A DNA stretch of 64,000 nucleotides from Candidatus Competibacteraceae bacterium (GTDB lineage: Bacteria; Pseudomonadota; Gammaproteobacteria; Competibacterales; Competibacteraceae), in contig JADJPA010000001.1 in the NCBI GenBank assembly GCA_016713505.1, forward strand, positions 1,798,001 to 1,862,000, read 5' to 3'. Positions 53,662-62,270 of this stretch are shown one piece after another. The notes beneath the pieces were generated by a model. It was given only the letters and a program-made list of their open reading frames with translations, was not told the DNA's origin and did no database searches. The number at the start of each line of letters is the position of its first letter. Positions within the stretch are counted from its first letter, which is position 1. The position numbers and the translations under genes were made by a program.

Positions 53662-54297
53662 ATGATCGAACCCAATAACCTGAAAGCGTTCCTCAAGATG
53701 GCGTTCTGGCTGAGCGTTCTGCTCTGCGCTGCTCCGGCTCGCGCCGAGCCCCCGGTGCTGCTGGTGCTGGGCGACAGCGTGAGCGCTGGCTATGGCATCC
53801 CCATCGAGCGCGGCTGGGTGAGCTTGCTGCAACGCCGGTTGGCGGAACGCGGCTACCCGCAGCGAGTCGTCAACGCCAGCATCAGCGGCGACACCACCAG
53901 CGGCGGCCTGAGCCGGTTGCCAGCGGCGCTGCAACGCGAACGCCCGGCCATCGTCATTCTGGAATTGGGCGCCAACGACGGGCTGCGCGGCCAATCGCCC
54001 GCGACCATCAGCGAAAATCTGGCCCGGCTGATCGAACTGTCCCAGAAAGCGGGCGCGCGCGTGCTGCTGGCCGAAATGCGGATTCCGCCGAATTATGGCC
54101 CTTCCTACACCCAAAAGTTTCAGGCGATGTTCGGCGATCTGGCCCAACGCTACTCTATCGCCTTGATTCCCTTCCTGCTCGATGGCGTGGCGGGCGATCC
54201 GACCTTGACGCAAGACGATGGGATACACCCGCGCGCCGAGGCGCAGCAGCGGATTCTGGATAACGTCTGGCCGACGCTGGAACAGGCGTTGCGATGA
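53662..54297 (+). CDS. tesA: Periplasmic SGNH esterase / acyl-CoA thioesterase I
   Basis: A 211-residue GDSL-family lysophospholipase/thioesterase. A signal peptide (about 1-28, ending APARA) directs it to the periplasm. The four SGNH blocks are present: VLGDSVSAGYG (Ser), ASISGDTTSGG (Gly), LELGANDGLRG (Asn), and DDGIHPRAEAQ (Asp and His). It is divergent from ybbA-ybbP, the conserved enterobacterial arrangement. The product hydrolyses acyl thioesters, lysophospholipids or arylesters. Confidence 0.94.
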   Translation: MIEPNNLKAFLKMAFWLSVLLCAAPARAEPPVLLVLGDSVSAGYGIPIERGWVSLLQRRLAERGYPQRVVNASISGDTTSGGLSRLPAALQRERPAIVILELGANDGLRGQSPATISENLARLIELSQKAGARVLLAEMRIPPNYGPSYTQKFQAMFGDLAQRYSIALIPFLLDGVAGDPTLTQDDGIHPRAEAQQRILDNVWPTLEQALR

Positions 54298-54325
54298 TGC
54301 CGCCCTTTCGCAAATCCCGCGACTC

Positions 54326-54823
54326 TCAGGATGAAGTCAAACGCTCGATCAATTCGGCCTGTTGCGGATACTGCTGGAGCAGCATCTGTCGATCCGCCAA
54401 TTCAAAATCGGCGAAGTCGAAACCGGGCGCCACGGTGCAACCCACCAGGCTAAAACCGTTGGGATCGTCGACCGTGGCCCCGAACCAACAACCGGCGTGC
54501 GTCACATGGTACAGATGCTGGCCGGCGCTCGGGTTAGCGCCCAAGCGCCAAGCCACATACTGATTGCCGCGATCCAGCATGTGCACGGTCAGCGGCGAAC
54601 CCAAATAAAAATGCCAGAGCTCATCGGATTTCAAGCGGTGCAATCGAGAATGCTGCTCGCCTTTTAACAGGTAGTAAATGGCGGTCACCACCGGCCGCGC
54701 TCCGTCGTGATCGGGCAGCACATCGGCTGGAATATGCCACGCGGCGGTATAAATACGTCGGAAATAGCCCCCTTCGGGATGCGGTTCGAGCCGTAAATGG
54801 GCGATCCAGTCGTCGGCGTTCAT
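54326..54823 (-). CDS. DUF985 cupin protein
   Basis: A 165-residue cupin of the DUF985 family. Core blocks are HLRLEPHPEGGYFRRIY, VVTAIYYLLKGEQHSRLHRLKSDELWHFYLG and VGCTVAPGFDFADFELAD. The His and Glu residues of the HSRLHRL and DELWH segments are likely metal ligands. The ATG at 54823 overlaps the moeB stop by ATGA, so it is translationally coupled to moeB. A longer reading that starts inside moeB is not preferred. Function is unknown; sugar epimerase-like folds are related. Confidence 0.85.
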   Translation of the reverse strand: MNADDWIAHLRLEPHPEGGYFRRIYTAAWHIPADVLPDHDGARPVVTAIYYLLKGEQHSRLHRLKSDELWHFYLGSPLTVHMLDRGNQYVAWRLGANPSAGQHLYHVTHAGCWFGATVDDPNGFSLVGCTVAPGFDFADFELADRQMLLQQYPQQAELIERLTSS

Positions 54824-55569
54824 GCCCCACGGTCCCCGCAAATCGGACACGCCGGATCGCGTCGTACTTTCATCGTCCGCCACTCCATGCGAGCGCCGTC
54901 CAGCAGCAGCAGCCGGCCGTCGAGCGGTTCGCCAAGACCGGTTAACACCTTGATCGCTTCCAGCGCCTGGATACTCCCAATGATCCCGACTATCGGAGCC
55001 AACACACCGGTCTGAGCGCAGGTTTCAAGATTCAAGTCGGCGTCGCGATACAGGCAGCGATAACAGGCCCCTTCCCCTCCTGGCCGCCAGACCAGCACTT
55101 GCCCGTCCAAGCGGATCGCCGCCCCCGACACCAACGGCGTACCCGCGCGAACACACGCGGCGTTGAGCGCCAGCCGAGTCGGCAGATTGTCGCTGGCGTC
55201 CACCACCACAGCGGCGCCCTCGACATGTTGCGCCAGCTCAGCTTCATCCAGCGCCTTCGCCGCCGCTATGACTTCGACCAGCGGATTGAGTGCCAACACC
55301 GTATCGCGGGCGGATTCTACTTTAGGGCGGCCAAGGTCCGCCGTGCGGTGGATGATCTGCCGTTGCAGATTGGACAGATCAACCTTATCGAAATCGACCA
55401 GCGTCAAGCGTCCTATCCCGGCCGCCGCCAGATACATCGCCGCCGCCGAACCCAGCCCGCCCAAGCCGACGATCAAGGCGCGGGCCTGCCGCAGCCGTTG
55501 TTGGCCTTCGATATCGAACTCCGGCAGCAGAATCTGCCGGCTGTAACGCAACAACTCATCGTCCGTCAT
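54820..55569 (-). CDS. moeB: HesA/MoeB/ThiF adenylyltransferase
   Basis: A 249-residue E1-like enzyme that adenylates the C-terminal glycine of MoaD or ThiS sulphur carriers. The nucleotide fold has ALIVGLGGLGSAAAMYLAAAG, and DLSNLQRQIIHRTADLG is the family block that includes the Arg finger. Zinc cysteines are in CYRC and CPIC, and the possible catalytic Cys in CAQTGVLAPIVG. ATG 55569 gives the standard MTDDELLRYSRQILLPEFD start. No moaD or thiS gene is adjacent, so MoeB versus ThiF cannot be settled. Confidence 0.9.
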   Translation of the reverse strand: MTDDELLRYSRQILLPEFDIEGQQRLRQARALIVGLGGLGSAAAMYLAAAGIGRLTLVDFDKVDLSNLQRQIIHRTADLGRPKVESARDTVLALNPLVEVIAAAKALDEAELAQHVEGAAVVVDASDNLPTRLALNAACVRAGTPLVSGAAIRLDGQVLVWRPGGEGACYRCLYRDADLNLETCAQTGVLAPIVGIIGSIQALEAIKVLTGLGEPLDGRLLLLDGARMEWRTMKVRRDPACPICGDRGA

Positions 55570-55662
55570 GCAGTGGCCTCGCGCTGGGGTCGCTAAAGGC
55601 TGATTGTAGCCAGCTAACAGTTGAATCGCCCTCGCCGGCAAGCTGATAAACTTCAGTCCACT

Positions 55663-57582
55663 ATGCTGACCCTACGCCAACTTTCCTTGCAACGCGGCGG
55701 CAAGCCGCTGTTTGATAACACATCGCTAACCGTCTATCCCGGCTGGAAGGTCGGCTTGATCGGAGCCAACGGCTCCGGCAAGTCTAGCCTGTTCGCGCTG
55801 CTGCTCGATGAATTGCATCAAGATTCCGGCGATCTCGACCGGCCGCCGCGCTGGGTCGTCGCCCATGTCGCCCAGGAAACGCCGGCCTTAACGGTTCCCG
55901 CGCTGGAGTACGTGCTGGACGGCGACGCCGAACTGCGCCGGATCGAGCGCGAGTTGCACGCCGCCGAAGCCGCCCACGACGGCGCGCGACAAGCGGACTG
56001 TCACGCCCGCTTTGAGGCCATCGACGGCTACAGCGCCCGCGCCCGCGCCGGCAAGTTGATGAACGGTCTCGGTTTCGCCCCCGACCGACTGGAACGGCCG
56101 GCCGCCGAATTTTCCGGCGGTTGGCGGGTGCGGCTGAATCTGGCGCGGGCGCTGATGTGCCGCTCGGATTTATTGCTGCTGGACGAGCCGACCAACCACC
56201 TCGATCTCGACGCCGTGTTATGGCTGGAACAGTGGTTGCGCGCGTATCCGGGCACGCTGCTAATAATTTCCCACGACCGCGATGTATTGGACAACGTGGT
56301 CGATCGCATCGCCCATATCGACCAATGCCGGATCACCCTCTACGCTGGCAACTATGCGGCCTTCGAGGAGCAACGCGCGGCCCGGCTGGCCTTGCAGCAA
56401 GCCGCTTATGAAAAGCAGCAACGCGAAATCGCCCACCTGGAAAGCTTCATCACCCGCTTTCGCGCCAAGGCCACCAAGGCTCGCCAAGCGCAAAGCCGGA
56501 TCAAAGCCTTGGAGCGGATGGAGCGCATCGCCGCCGCCCATGTCGATTCGCCGTTTGAGTTCCAGTTCGCCGAGCCGGGACGGTTGCCGAATCCGCTGCT
56601 GGCGGTTGAAAAAGTAGCCGCTGGCTACGGCGAGCGGCGGGTGTTGGAACAGGTCAAGCTCACCCTTCACCCCGGCACCCGCCTGGGTTTGCTAGGGCCG
56701 AACGGCGCGGGCAAATCGACGTTGATTAAGCTGTTGGCCGGCGTGCTGCCGCCGCTATCCGGGCGGATCGAAACCGGTCAAGGCTTGGCTATCGGTTATT
56801 TCGCCCAACACCAATTGGAGCAACTGCGGCCCGATTGGAGCGCGCTACGGCATTTGCAACAATTGGGCGACCGCGCCACCGAACAGCAGTTGCGCGATTT
56901 CATCGGCGGTTTCGGCTTTAACGGCGACCGGGCCTTGGAACCGGTCGCGCCCTTTTCCGGCGGCGAGAAGGCACGGCTGGCGCTGGCCTTGCTGGTTTGG
57001 CAGCGGCCGAACTTGCTGCTGTTGGACGAGCCGACCAACCACCTCGATCTAGACATGCGCCACGCGCTGACCCTGGCGTTGCAGGATTATCAAGGCGCGT
57101 TGATCGTGGTTTCGCACGACCGCCATTTGTTGCGCACCGTCACCGATGAGTTTTTGCTGGTGGCGGACGGTCGGGCGCAACCCTTCGACGGCGATTTGGA
57201 CGACTATCGCGATTGGATCAACGAACGGCAGCGGACAGCCAGCCGGGAAGCGGAGTCACGGACCACCGGCAACAGCAACAGCGCACTCGAACGGCGCGAG
57301 CAGAAACGGCAAGACGCCGAGCGCCGCCAGCAACAGGCGATCAAGCGCAAGCCGCTGGAGCAGCGAATTAAAAAGCTGGAACAGCAGCTGGAGACGCTGC
57401 ACGCCGAACAGAGCCGCTTGCACGACGATTTGTTGGAGCCAGCGCTGTACGAGGACGCCAACAAGACCCCGTTGAAAGCGCTATTGCTGCGCAAGGCGCA
57501 AGCGGACAAAGCGCTGGAAGAAATCGAAAGCGACTGGCTGGAAGCGCAAGAAGCGTTGGAGGCGCTGGCGCGCTTGGAATGA
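55663..57582 (+). CDS. yheS: ABC-F family ATPase, YheS-like
   Basis: A 639-residue soluble protein with two ABC domains. Walker A motifs are GANGSGKSSL and GPNGAGKSTL, signatures FSGGWRVRLNLARAL and FSGGEKARLALALL, and Walker B motifs both read LLLDEPTNHLDLD. The inter-domain linker (about 250-310, FRAKATKARQAQSRIKALERM) is the ABC-F ribosome-binding signature. A C-terminal charged coiled coil (about 520-635) completes the YheS pattern. ATG 55663 is the conserved start. It probably rescues or tunes stalled ribosomes. Confidence 0.93.
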   Translation: MLTLRQLSLQRGGKPLFDNTSLTVYPGWKVGLIGANGSGKSSLFALLLDELHQDSGDLDRPPRWVVAHVAQETPALTVPALEYVLDGDAELRRIERELHAAEAAHDGARQADCHARFEAIDGYSARARAGKLMNGLGFAPDRLERPAAEFSGGWRVRLNLARALMCRSDLLLLDEPTNHLDLDAVLWLEQWLRAYPGTLLIISHDRDVLDNVVDRIAHIDQCRITLYAGNYAAFEEQRAARLALQQAAYEKQQREIAHLESFITRFRAKATKARQAQSRIKALERMERIAAAHVDSPFEFQFAEPGRLPNPLLAVEKVAAGYGERRVLEQVKLTLHPGTRLGLLGPNGAGKSTLIKLLAGVLPPLSGRIETGQGLAIGYFAQHQLEQLRPDWSALRHLQQLGDRATEQQLRDFIGGFGFNGDRALEPVAPFSGGEKARLALALLVWQRPNLLLLDEPTNHLDLDMRHALTLALQDYQGALIVVSHDRHLLRTVTDEFLLVADGRAQPFDGDLDDYRDWINERQRTASREAESRTTGNSNSALERREQKRQDAERRQQQAIKRKPLEQRIKKLEQQLETLHAEQSRLHDDLLEPALYEDANKTPLKALLLRKAQADKALEEIESDWLEAQEALEALARLE

Positions 57583-57624
57583 ACGCCCTCAGCCGTTGCG
57601 ATTTCACGCGACGGGATTTTCTGT

Positions 57625-57639
57625 ATTACAATTTGTAAT
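57625..57639. promoter_or_regulatory. Palindromic operator of the toxin-antitoxin operon
   Basis: ATTACAATTTGTAAT is a perfect palindrome with 7-bp arms, 20 bp upstream of the antitoxin ATG. Ribbon-helix-helix antitoxins usually repress their own promoter through such sites. Confidence 0.6.
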
Positions 57640-57658
57640 CAGCAACTGAGGGCGATCC

Positions 57659-57919
57659 ATGAGCACCCGAACTGTCCGGCTTGACGGGGAAGCCGAAAAA
57701 ACCTTGGAACGGCTGCGAAATTTAACCGGCCTGTCCATTTCTGAAGTGCTAAAGGAGGGTTTGAGCATCTATGAAAAGCACGCTCTGCAACAGGCAAACC
57801 GCACTCCTTATTCAATTTACCGCGAACTCGATTTGGGCGAAGGCGGTTATGCCGTCGCGCCCGCCCGCGCGGCCAAATCCGCGATTGGCGACATTATTCG
57901 CCGGAAACACAAGCGGTGA
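57659..57919 (+). CDS. Ribbon-helix-helix antitoxin
   Basis: An 86-residue protein with an N-terminal ribbon-helix-helix fold: strand RTVRLDGE, helix EKTLERLRNLTG, turn and helix SISEVLKEGLSIYEK. The C-terminal tail (about 50-86) is disordered and basic (IGDIIRRKHKR), as in antitoxins that wrap around their toxin. The stop overlaps the PIN-domain toxin start by GTGA, the usual coupling. It is expected to bind the palindrome at 57625-57639. Confidence 0.82.
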   Translation: MSTRTVRLDGEAEKTLERLRNLTGLSISEVLKEGLSIYEKHALQQANRTPYSIYRELDLGEGGYAVAPARAAKSAIGDIIRRKHKR

Positions 57920-58329
57920 TCTTGGTCGATACCGGGCCGCTGGTCGCCCTGTTTGACCCCGCTGACCGCGATCATTTGCGTTGCGCGCAACGGCTTTCTC
58001 GCATCGAAGAACCCCTTTGCACCACGGTTCCGGTGCTTACCGAAGCTTTTCATCTGCTCGATCCTCGCAGCATCGGCTCGCAACGGTTGATGGATTTTGT
58101 CGCCGCTCACGGCCTTATGGTTTGGTATTTGGACGATGCCGCGCTGGTGCGGGCCTTTGAATTGATGGTTCGCTACGCCGATCATCCCATGGACCTGGCC
58201 GATGCTTCACTCGTTGTCCTCGCCGAGACCTTAAAACTACGCAAAATCTTGACCATCGACCGGAATAATTTTTCAACGTATCGAATCCGACAAGGCCACC
58301 GACACGTTTCTTTCGAGATACTGTCCTAA
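57916..58329 (+). CDS. PIN-domain toxin, VapC-like
   Basis: A 137-residue PIN-domain ribonuclease. The conserved acidic residues appear at MILVDTGPLVALFD (Asp5), VLTEAFHLL (Glu), MDLADASLVVLAE (Asp) and ILTIDRNNF (Asp), giving a complete active site. The GTG start overlaps the antitoxin stop. The family cleaves tRNA or rRNA when freed from its antitoxin. The copy is intact, unlike the vapC fragment 250 bp downstream. Confidence 0.85.
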   Translation: MILVDTGPLVALFDPADRDHLRCAQRLSRIEEPLCTTVPVLTEAFHLLDPRSIGSQRLMDFVAAHGLMVWYLDDAALVRAFELMVRYADHPMDLADASLVVLAETLKLRKILTIDRNNFSTYRIRQGHRHVSFEILS

Positions 58330-58380
58330 TGGCGAAGAAAACAGTTCACTGCTTACGATAGCTTTATCAAAGAGGGGTAT

Positions 58381-58560
58381 ATGCGCACCAATATCGTTCT
58401 CAATGACGATCTGGTCAACGAAGTCATGCGTTTGGCGAACGTGAAAACCAAGCGGGAAGCGGTGGATATTGTGGATATCGCTTTACGGCGGTTTATAGCC
58501 AGTCAGAAGCAGCGACGCATTCTCGAACTGGTGGGTCAGGATTTACTTGACCCGACCTAA
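58381..58560 (+). CDS. vapB: VapB-type antitoxin, orphaned
   Basis: A 59-residue protein with the VapB family pattern: MRTNIVLNDDLVNEVMRLANVKTKREAVDIVDIALRRF split into a short strand and two helices, then LLDPT-like tail residues. It is preceded by AGAGGGG 6-10 nt before the ATG. It would normally silence the vapC encoded next, but that gene is truncated, leaving this antitoxin without its toxin. Confidence 0.75.
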   Translation: MRTNIVLNDDLVNEVMRLANVKTKREAVDIVDIALRRFIASQKQRRILELVGQDLLDPT

Positions 58561-58585
58561 GATCACAAAGCGGCCCGCGCCGGTG

Positions 58586-58702
58586 ATGATCCTCGTTGAC
58601 ACCTCAGTGTGGATCGGCCTGTTGCGAAATGCTGAGAGCCCGGCGATTCAAATATTGAAATCGGAAGTCTTGCAGCTCTTTTTAACAGAACCAGACTTGT
58701 AG
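58586..58702 (+). pseudogene. Truncated VapC toxin fragment
   Basis: MILVDTSVWIGLLRNAESPA is the usual VapC N-terminus with the first catalytic Asp, but the frame ends at a TAG after 38 codons, whereas VapC proteins have about 130. The second to fourth acidic residues are missing, so it cannot be an active ribonuclease. The loss occurred downstream of residue 20, where similarity fades. Confidence 0.7.
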
Positions 58703-58781
58703 CGGCGGCTTGTAAAACGTCGCCCCGATTCTCCGCTATTCTTTGACGTACTGGCCCAAGAAAGCGCAACGCAACCGCTAA

Positions 58782-60137
58782 ATGATGGACTGGAACCGCC
58801 TGCTCTCCCGCGTCCGACTGGGCCTGTCGCGCCAGCATCCCGACAACGAAGCGCGCACCGACTTTCAGCGCGATTTCGACCGGATCGTTTTTTCCTCGGC
58901 CTTCCGGCGCTTGCAAGACAAAACCCAAGTCTTTCCGCTCTCGCAAAGCGATTACGTCCGCACCCGCCTGACTCACAGCCTGGAAGTCTCCAGCGTCGGG
59001 CGGTCGCTGGGTACGATGGTCGGCGACAGCGTGATCAAACGCCACAAGCCGCAAGGCGTCTACCCGCAGGATTTCGGCGCGGTGGTGGCCGCCGCCTCGC
59101 TGGCGCACGACATCGGCAACCCCCCGTTCGGCCACGCCGGCGAAGACGCCATCCGGCTCTGGTTCGCCACGTCCAAGACCGGCCAAACCGTTTTGGAGCA
59201 GTTGAGCGAAGCGCAACAACAGGATTTTCTGCGCTTCGAAGGCAACGCCCAGGGCTTTCGGATCATCACTCGACTGCAAAGCCCCGACAATCCCGGCGGA
59301 ATGCAACTGACCTGCGCCACGCTCGGCGCCTTTACCAAATACCCGCGCGCCGCCACGTTGCCAACCGCAGCGCCGTCGGACATTGCCTTCAAGAAATTCG
59401 GTTTTTATCAAGATGATGGCGACTTATTCGCGGAAGTGGCCGGGCAACTGGGGCTGGAGCCGGTGCAACCCGGTGCGTGGAGCCGTCACCCGCTCGCTTA
59501 TCTACTCGAAGCGGCTGACGATATTTGTTATCGGATCATCGACGTGGAAGACGCCTTCCGGCTGCAACAACTACGGTATGAGGAAGTGAGCGATCTGCTG
59601 TTGCAGCTGACCGGCGATCCAGATCGCGCCCGCCGCAAAATGGACCATATCACCCGGCCCAAGGAACGCATCGAATATCTGCGCGCCAAGACCATCGGCG
59701 CGATCATCGATCAGGTTCACCACTGCTTCATGGAAAATGAGGACAGGATTCTGGCCGGGACGTTGACTGAGGAGCTGCTGGACATTATTCCCGCCGCCGA
59801 GGCCATGCACGCCCTGAAGGACTGCGGCGAGAATCAAGTGTATGTATCGAAGCCGGTGATCGAAGTGGAAGCGGCCGGTTTTGAAGTGCTGGGCGGGCTG
59901 TTGGAAGCGTTCGTCACCACCGTCAACGACATCGCCGCTAAAGGCCCCAATGCCTCACCCAAAAGCCGAATGCTGATTTACTTGATCCCGGAGCAATTCG
60001 CGGGGCCGGGCCGGCAGCCCGCCGCCGATCTCTACCGGCGCGTGCTGGCCATCACCGATTTCGTGTCCGGCATGACCGACTCCTACGCGGTGGCCTTGTT
60101 CAAGAAACTGACCGGTATTTCCTTACCGAACGGCTGA
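58782..60137 (+). CDS. dgt: Deoxyguanosinetriphosphate triphosphohydrolase-like HD protein
   Basis: A 451-residue dNTPase that splits dGTP to deoxyguanosine and triphosphate. The N-terminal FQRDFDRIVFSSAFRRLQDKTQVFPL and RTRLTHSLEVSSVGRSLG blocks contain the first metal His. The HD pair is in ASLAHDIGNPPFGHAGEDAI, and AYLLEAADDICYRIIDVEDA supplies the last Asp. Length fits the long Dgt subgroup. The 3' end is two bases from the convergent pcm gene. Confidence 0.9.
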   Translation: MMDWNRLLSRVRLGLSRQHPDNEARTDFQRDFDRIVFSSAFRRLQDKTQVFPLSQSDYVRTRLTHSLEVSSVGRSLGTMVGDSVIKRHKPQGVYPQDFGAVVAAASLAHDIGNPPFGHAGEDAIRLWFATSKTGQTVLEQLSEAQQQDFLRFEGNAQGFRIITRLQSPDNPGGMQLTCATLGAFTKYPRAATLPTAAPSDIAFKKFGFYQDDGDLFAEVAGQLGLEPVQPGAWSRHPLAYLLEAADDICYRIIDVEDAFRLQQLRYEEVSDLLLQLTGDPDRARRKMDHITRPKERIEYLRAKTIGAIIDQVHHCFMENEDRILAGTLTEELLDIIPAAEAMHALKDCGENQVYVSKPVIEVEAAGFEVLGGLLEAFVTTVNDIAAKGPNASPKSRMLIYLIPEQFAGPGRQPAADLYRRVLAITDFVSGMTDSYAVALFKKLTGISLPNG

Positions 60138-60139
60138 AC

Positions 60140-60820
60140 TCAAGCCCGATCCCGCACCAGCGGCACGAACACCACCCGCAAAGCGCTGCGCGTGGCCACT
60201 TTGCCCTGCTGGTCCTTGCTGATAACGCGCAAATCCTGCGAGCGATACGGTTCGCCCACCGGAATCACCAGCCGCCCGCCAGGCTTCAACTGCCGCACCA
60301 ATGCAGGCGGCACCTCAGTCGCCGCCGCCGTGACCATGATGCCATCGAAGGGCGCTTGTTCTTTCCAACCGCGCCCGCCGTCATCGCAGCGAATCTCGAT
60401 GTTGTCATAGCCGAGTTCGTACAAGCGCCGCCCGGCGGTCTCGGCCAGTTCGGGAATGCGCTCGACCGAATAAACCTGCCGCGCCAGCTGGGCCAACACG
60501 GCGGTCTGATAACCGGAACCAGTGCCGATTTCCAACACCACGGCCTGCGGATCGACGCGTAGCAATTCGGTCATCAGCGCCACGATGAAGGGCTGGGAAA
60601 TGGTCTGACCGCGCCCGATGGGCAACGGCCGATCCGCATAGGCCAACTCCAGCTGGTCGGCCGCCACGAAGCGATGGCGCGGAACCTCCGCCAAGGCCCT
60701 CCGCACCGCGTCGCTCAGCTGCGAACAGCCCGTCAAATGGCTGGTTTCCCGCATTTCGGCCGCCACTCGCTCCAGCAAGCGCCGGGCGCTTTCAGGGTCG
60801 GGAAACGGCTCGTCGCTCAT
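60140..60820 (-). CDS. pcm: Protein-L-isoaspartate O-methyltransferase
   Basis: A 226-residue repair methyltransferase that methylates isoaspartyl residues in aged proteins. Family blocks are RHRFV, ADRPLPIGRGQTISQPFIVALMTELL, the SAM motif VLEIGTGSGYQTAVLAQL, and GRLVIPVG near the end. The start overlaps the 3' end of the AstE-like gene by about 29 bp on the same strand, so the two are probably co-transcribed. No surE, nlpD or rpoS, the common neighbours, is present. Confidence 0.92.
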   Translation of the reverse strand: MSDEPFPDPESARRLLERVAAEMRETSHLTGCSQLSDAVRRALAEVPRHRFVAADQLELAYADRPLPIGRGQTISQPFIVALMTELLRVDPQAVVLEIGTGSGYQTAVLAQLARQVYSVERIPELAETAGRRLYELGYDNIEIRCDDGGRGWKEQAPFDGIMVTAAATEVPPALVRQLKPGGRLVIPVGEPYRSQDLRVISKDQQGKVATRSALRVVFVPLVRDRA

Positions 60821-61772
60821 GATGCGTTCCGATCGCCGGTCGGCGCTTGGCGGCCTCTGGAATCAGAATGCGCGCCAACAATTCGCCCTTACCCAGCAGC
60901 GGCTGCCGGCGTAGGCTGGCCAGTAGCCCCGTCGTGGGCGCTATCACCCGTAGCCGCACGCCGCCGGAAAAACTGTCGTAAATCTGGCCCAGTTGCTCGC
61001 CGGTCCGAACCCAACGACCGACTTCCAGGGGCGATGAAAAAATGCCCGGTTGCTCGGCTGAGACGACGCAAATCTGCCGCAGACCAAAATAACCCAACTC
61101 ATCATCGCCGGTGGACTTCAAGCCGGTAACGATACCGGTTCGGTCGAGGAACGCCACCAGCGCCTTAAAAACGATCTCGCAATGCCGGGTTTGCACGCTG
61201 CCCGACTGGCCGGCGTAGATCGAAAAATTTTCGCCGCCCTGCTGGCGCCACGCATGGGCCAAACCGGACACCGCACCATGCTCCATCGGCCGCTCGATGA
61301 CCGCCGGCAACCCAAACAGACAGGCGGTGGCCCGTTCGTCATCGCTGGGCGCGTACAATCGAACTTGGGGCATCTCTTCAATATCGAGATTCGCTTGGTG
61401 GATGTCGACCCGATAGTAAGCGGCGCGCGTCAGCGCCAACAAGGCCTCAGTGGCCTCAACCCACAACAAGCGGCGCTGGCTGGCGTCCGCGCGTTGCGGA
61501 GCTTCATGGGCATTGAGCGATTCCAAGGTATTGATGGTCGGAACGATCACGATTCGTTCGCGCAAGCGCAAACCGCGCCGGTCGCTCAAACGTATACTTC
61601 GCAGAAAAGCTGCTAACCGCGACAATATGAATAAGCCGTTCAATTCGTTGCCGTGCAGATCGGCCACTAACGCCAGCCGTGGCGCGCGTTCCTTGGGGCC
61701 GATGTCATGGTAAGCAAATACCCCACCTCGGCCAGAAGACATGACTGACCCGGAGATTGTTGTATTTATCAA
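60792..61772 (-). CDS. Succinylglutamate desuccinylase/aspartoacylase family protein
   Basis: A 326-residue M14-type zinc deacylase. The metal motif is ADLHGNELNG (H-x-x-E) near residue 40 and DIHQANLDIE near residue 125 supplies the third ligand. The family hydrolyses N-acyl amino acids such as N-succinylglutamate. The C-terminal part (about 225-310) is beta-rich with VGRWVRTGEQLGQI, as in AstE-like proteins of unknown substrate. The TTG start at 61772 has GGAG 7 nt upstream; an ATG at 61742 is the alternative. There is no ast operon. Confidence 0.8.
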   Translation of the reverse strand: MINTTISGSVMSSGRGGVFAYHDIGPKERAPRLALVADLHGNELNGLFILSRLAAFLRSIRLSDRRGLRLRERIVIVPTINTLESLNAHEAPQRADASQRRLLWVEATEALLALTRAAYYRVDIHQANLDIEEMPQVRLYAPSDDERATACLFGLPAVIERPMEHGAVSGLAHAWRQQGGENFSIYAGQSGSVQTRHCEIVFKALVAFLDRTGIVTGLKSTGDDELGYFGLRQICVVSAEQPGIFSSPLEVGRWVRTGEQLGQIYDSFSGGVRLRVIAPTTGLLASLRRQPLLGKGELLARILIPEAAKRRPAIGTHHERRAVSRP

Positions 61773-61922
61773 GGTCTCGCTCCGTTATAGCGGCATCAGC
61801 TTTTTACAAAAATTATTATAGATCGCGTTTTTATATAACTTAGTCCAATTGGAAAATTTCGCGTTCAGATGGTTCCACCCAGCGCCGACAACCCCTGCTG
61901 GTCACGTGAATCCGCAGGATGC

Positions 61923-61952
61923 TTGTCAGCCTCCCCCGCCAGTCGTTATACT
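61923..61952 (+). promoter_or_regulatory. Promoter of tRNA-Val
   Basis: TTGTCA (61923-61928) and TATACT (61947-61952) are separated by 18 bp, near the sigma-70 consensus. The predicted start is about ten bases before the tRNA 5' end. Confidence 0.6.
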
Positions 61953-61969
61953 GATCTTCTGCTTTAAGC

Positions 61970-62044
61970 GGGCGATTAGCTCAGTGGGAGAGCACTACCT
62001 TCACACGGTAGGGGTCGCTGGTTCGAGCCCAGCATCGCCCACCA
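61970..62044 (+). tRNA. tRNA-Val (anticodon CAC)
   Basis: A complete cloverleaf with CCA encoded. The acceptor stem is GGGCGAT/ATCGCCC, the D arm GCTC-GAGC, the anticodon stem CTACC/GGTAG around TTCACAC (anticodon CAC, reading GUG), and the T arm GCTGG-TTCGAGC-CCAGC. Discriminator A and CCA end at 62044. It closely resembles proteobacterial valine tRNAs. Confidence 0.95.
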
Positions 62045-62270
62045 CTCGAATTGAACTGCAAAAACCATCCCTCGGATTCCTGATTTTTCCTCCTCCGCTT
62101 CAGTCCGTTTCTTCGATATTTCCACGCATTGCGCTTGGCTGGCTTGTTCGATCACATCGCTCAAGGCCGTAAAAATGGCCGCAACGGACGCGCCCAATGA
62201 ATTCACCGGTAACGCTCCAGCCCGCTTCAAGAGAACGAGCCCGAGCGCCAACCGAGTTTGATGGCAGTGC

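Noticed and set aside
62045..62270. Possible integration-site remnant next to tRNA-Val
   Set aside because: No integrase, direct repeat of the tRNA 3' end or atypical gene was found in the 226-bp gap. The region holds nothing I can identify.
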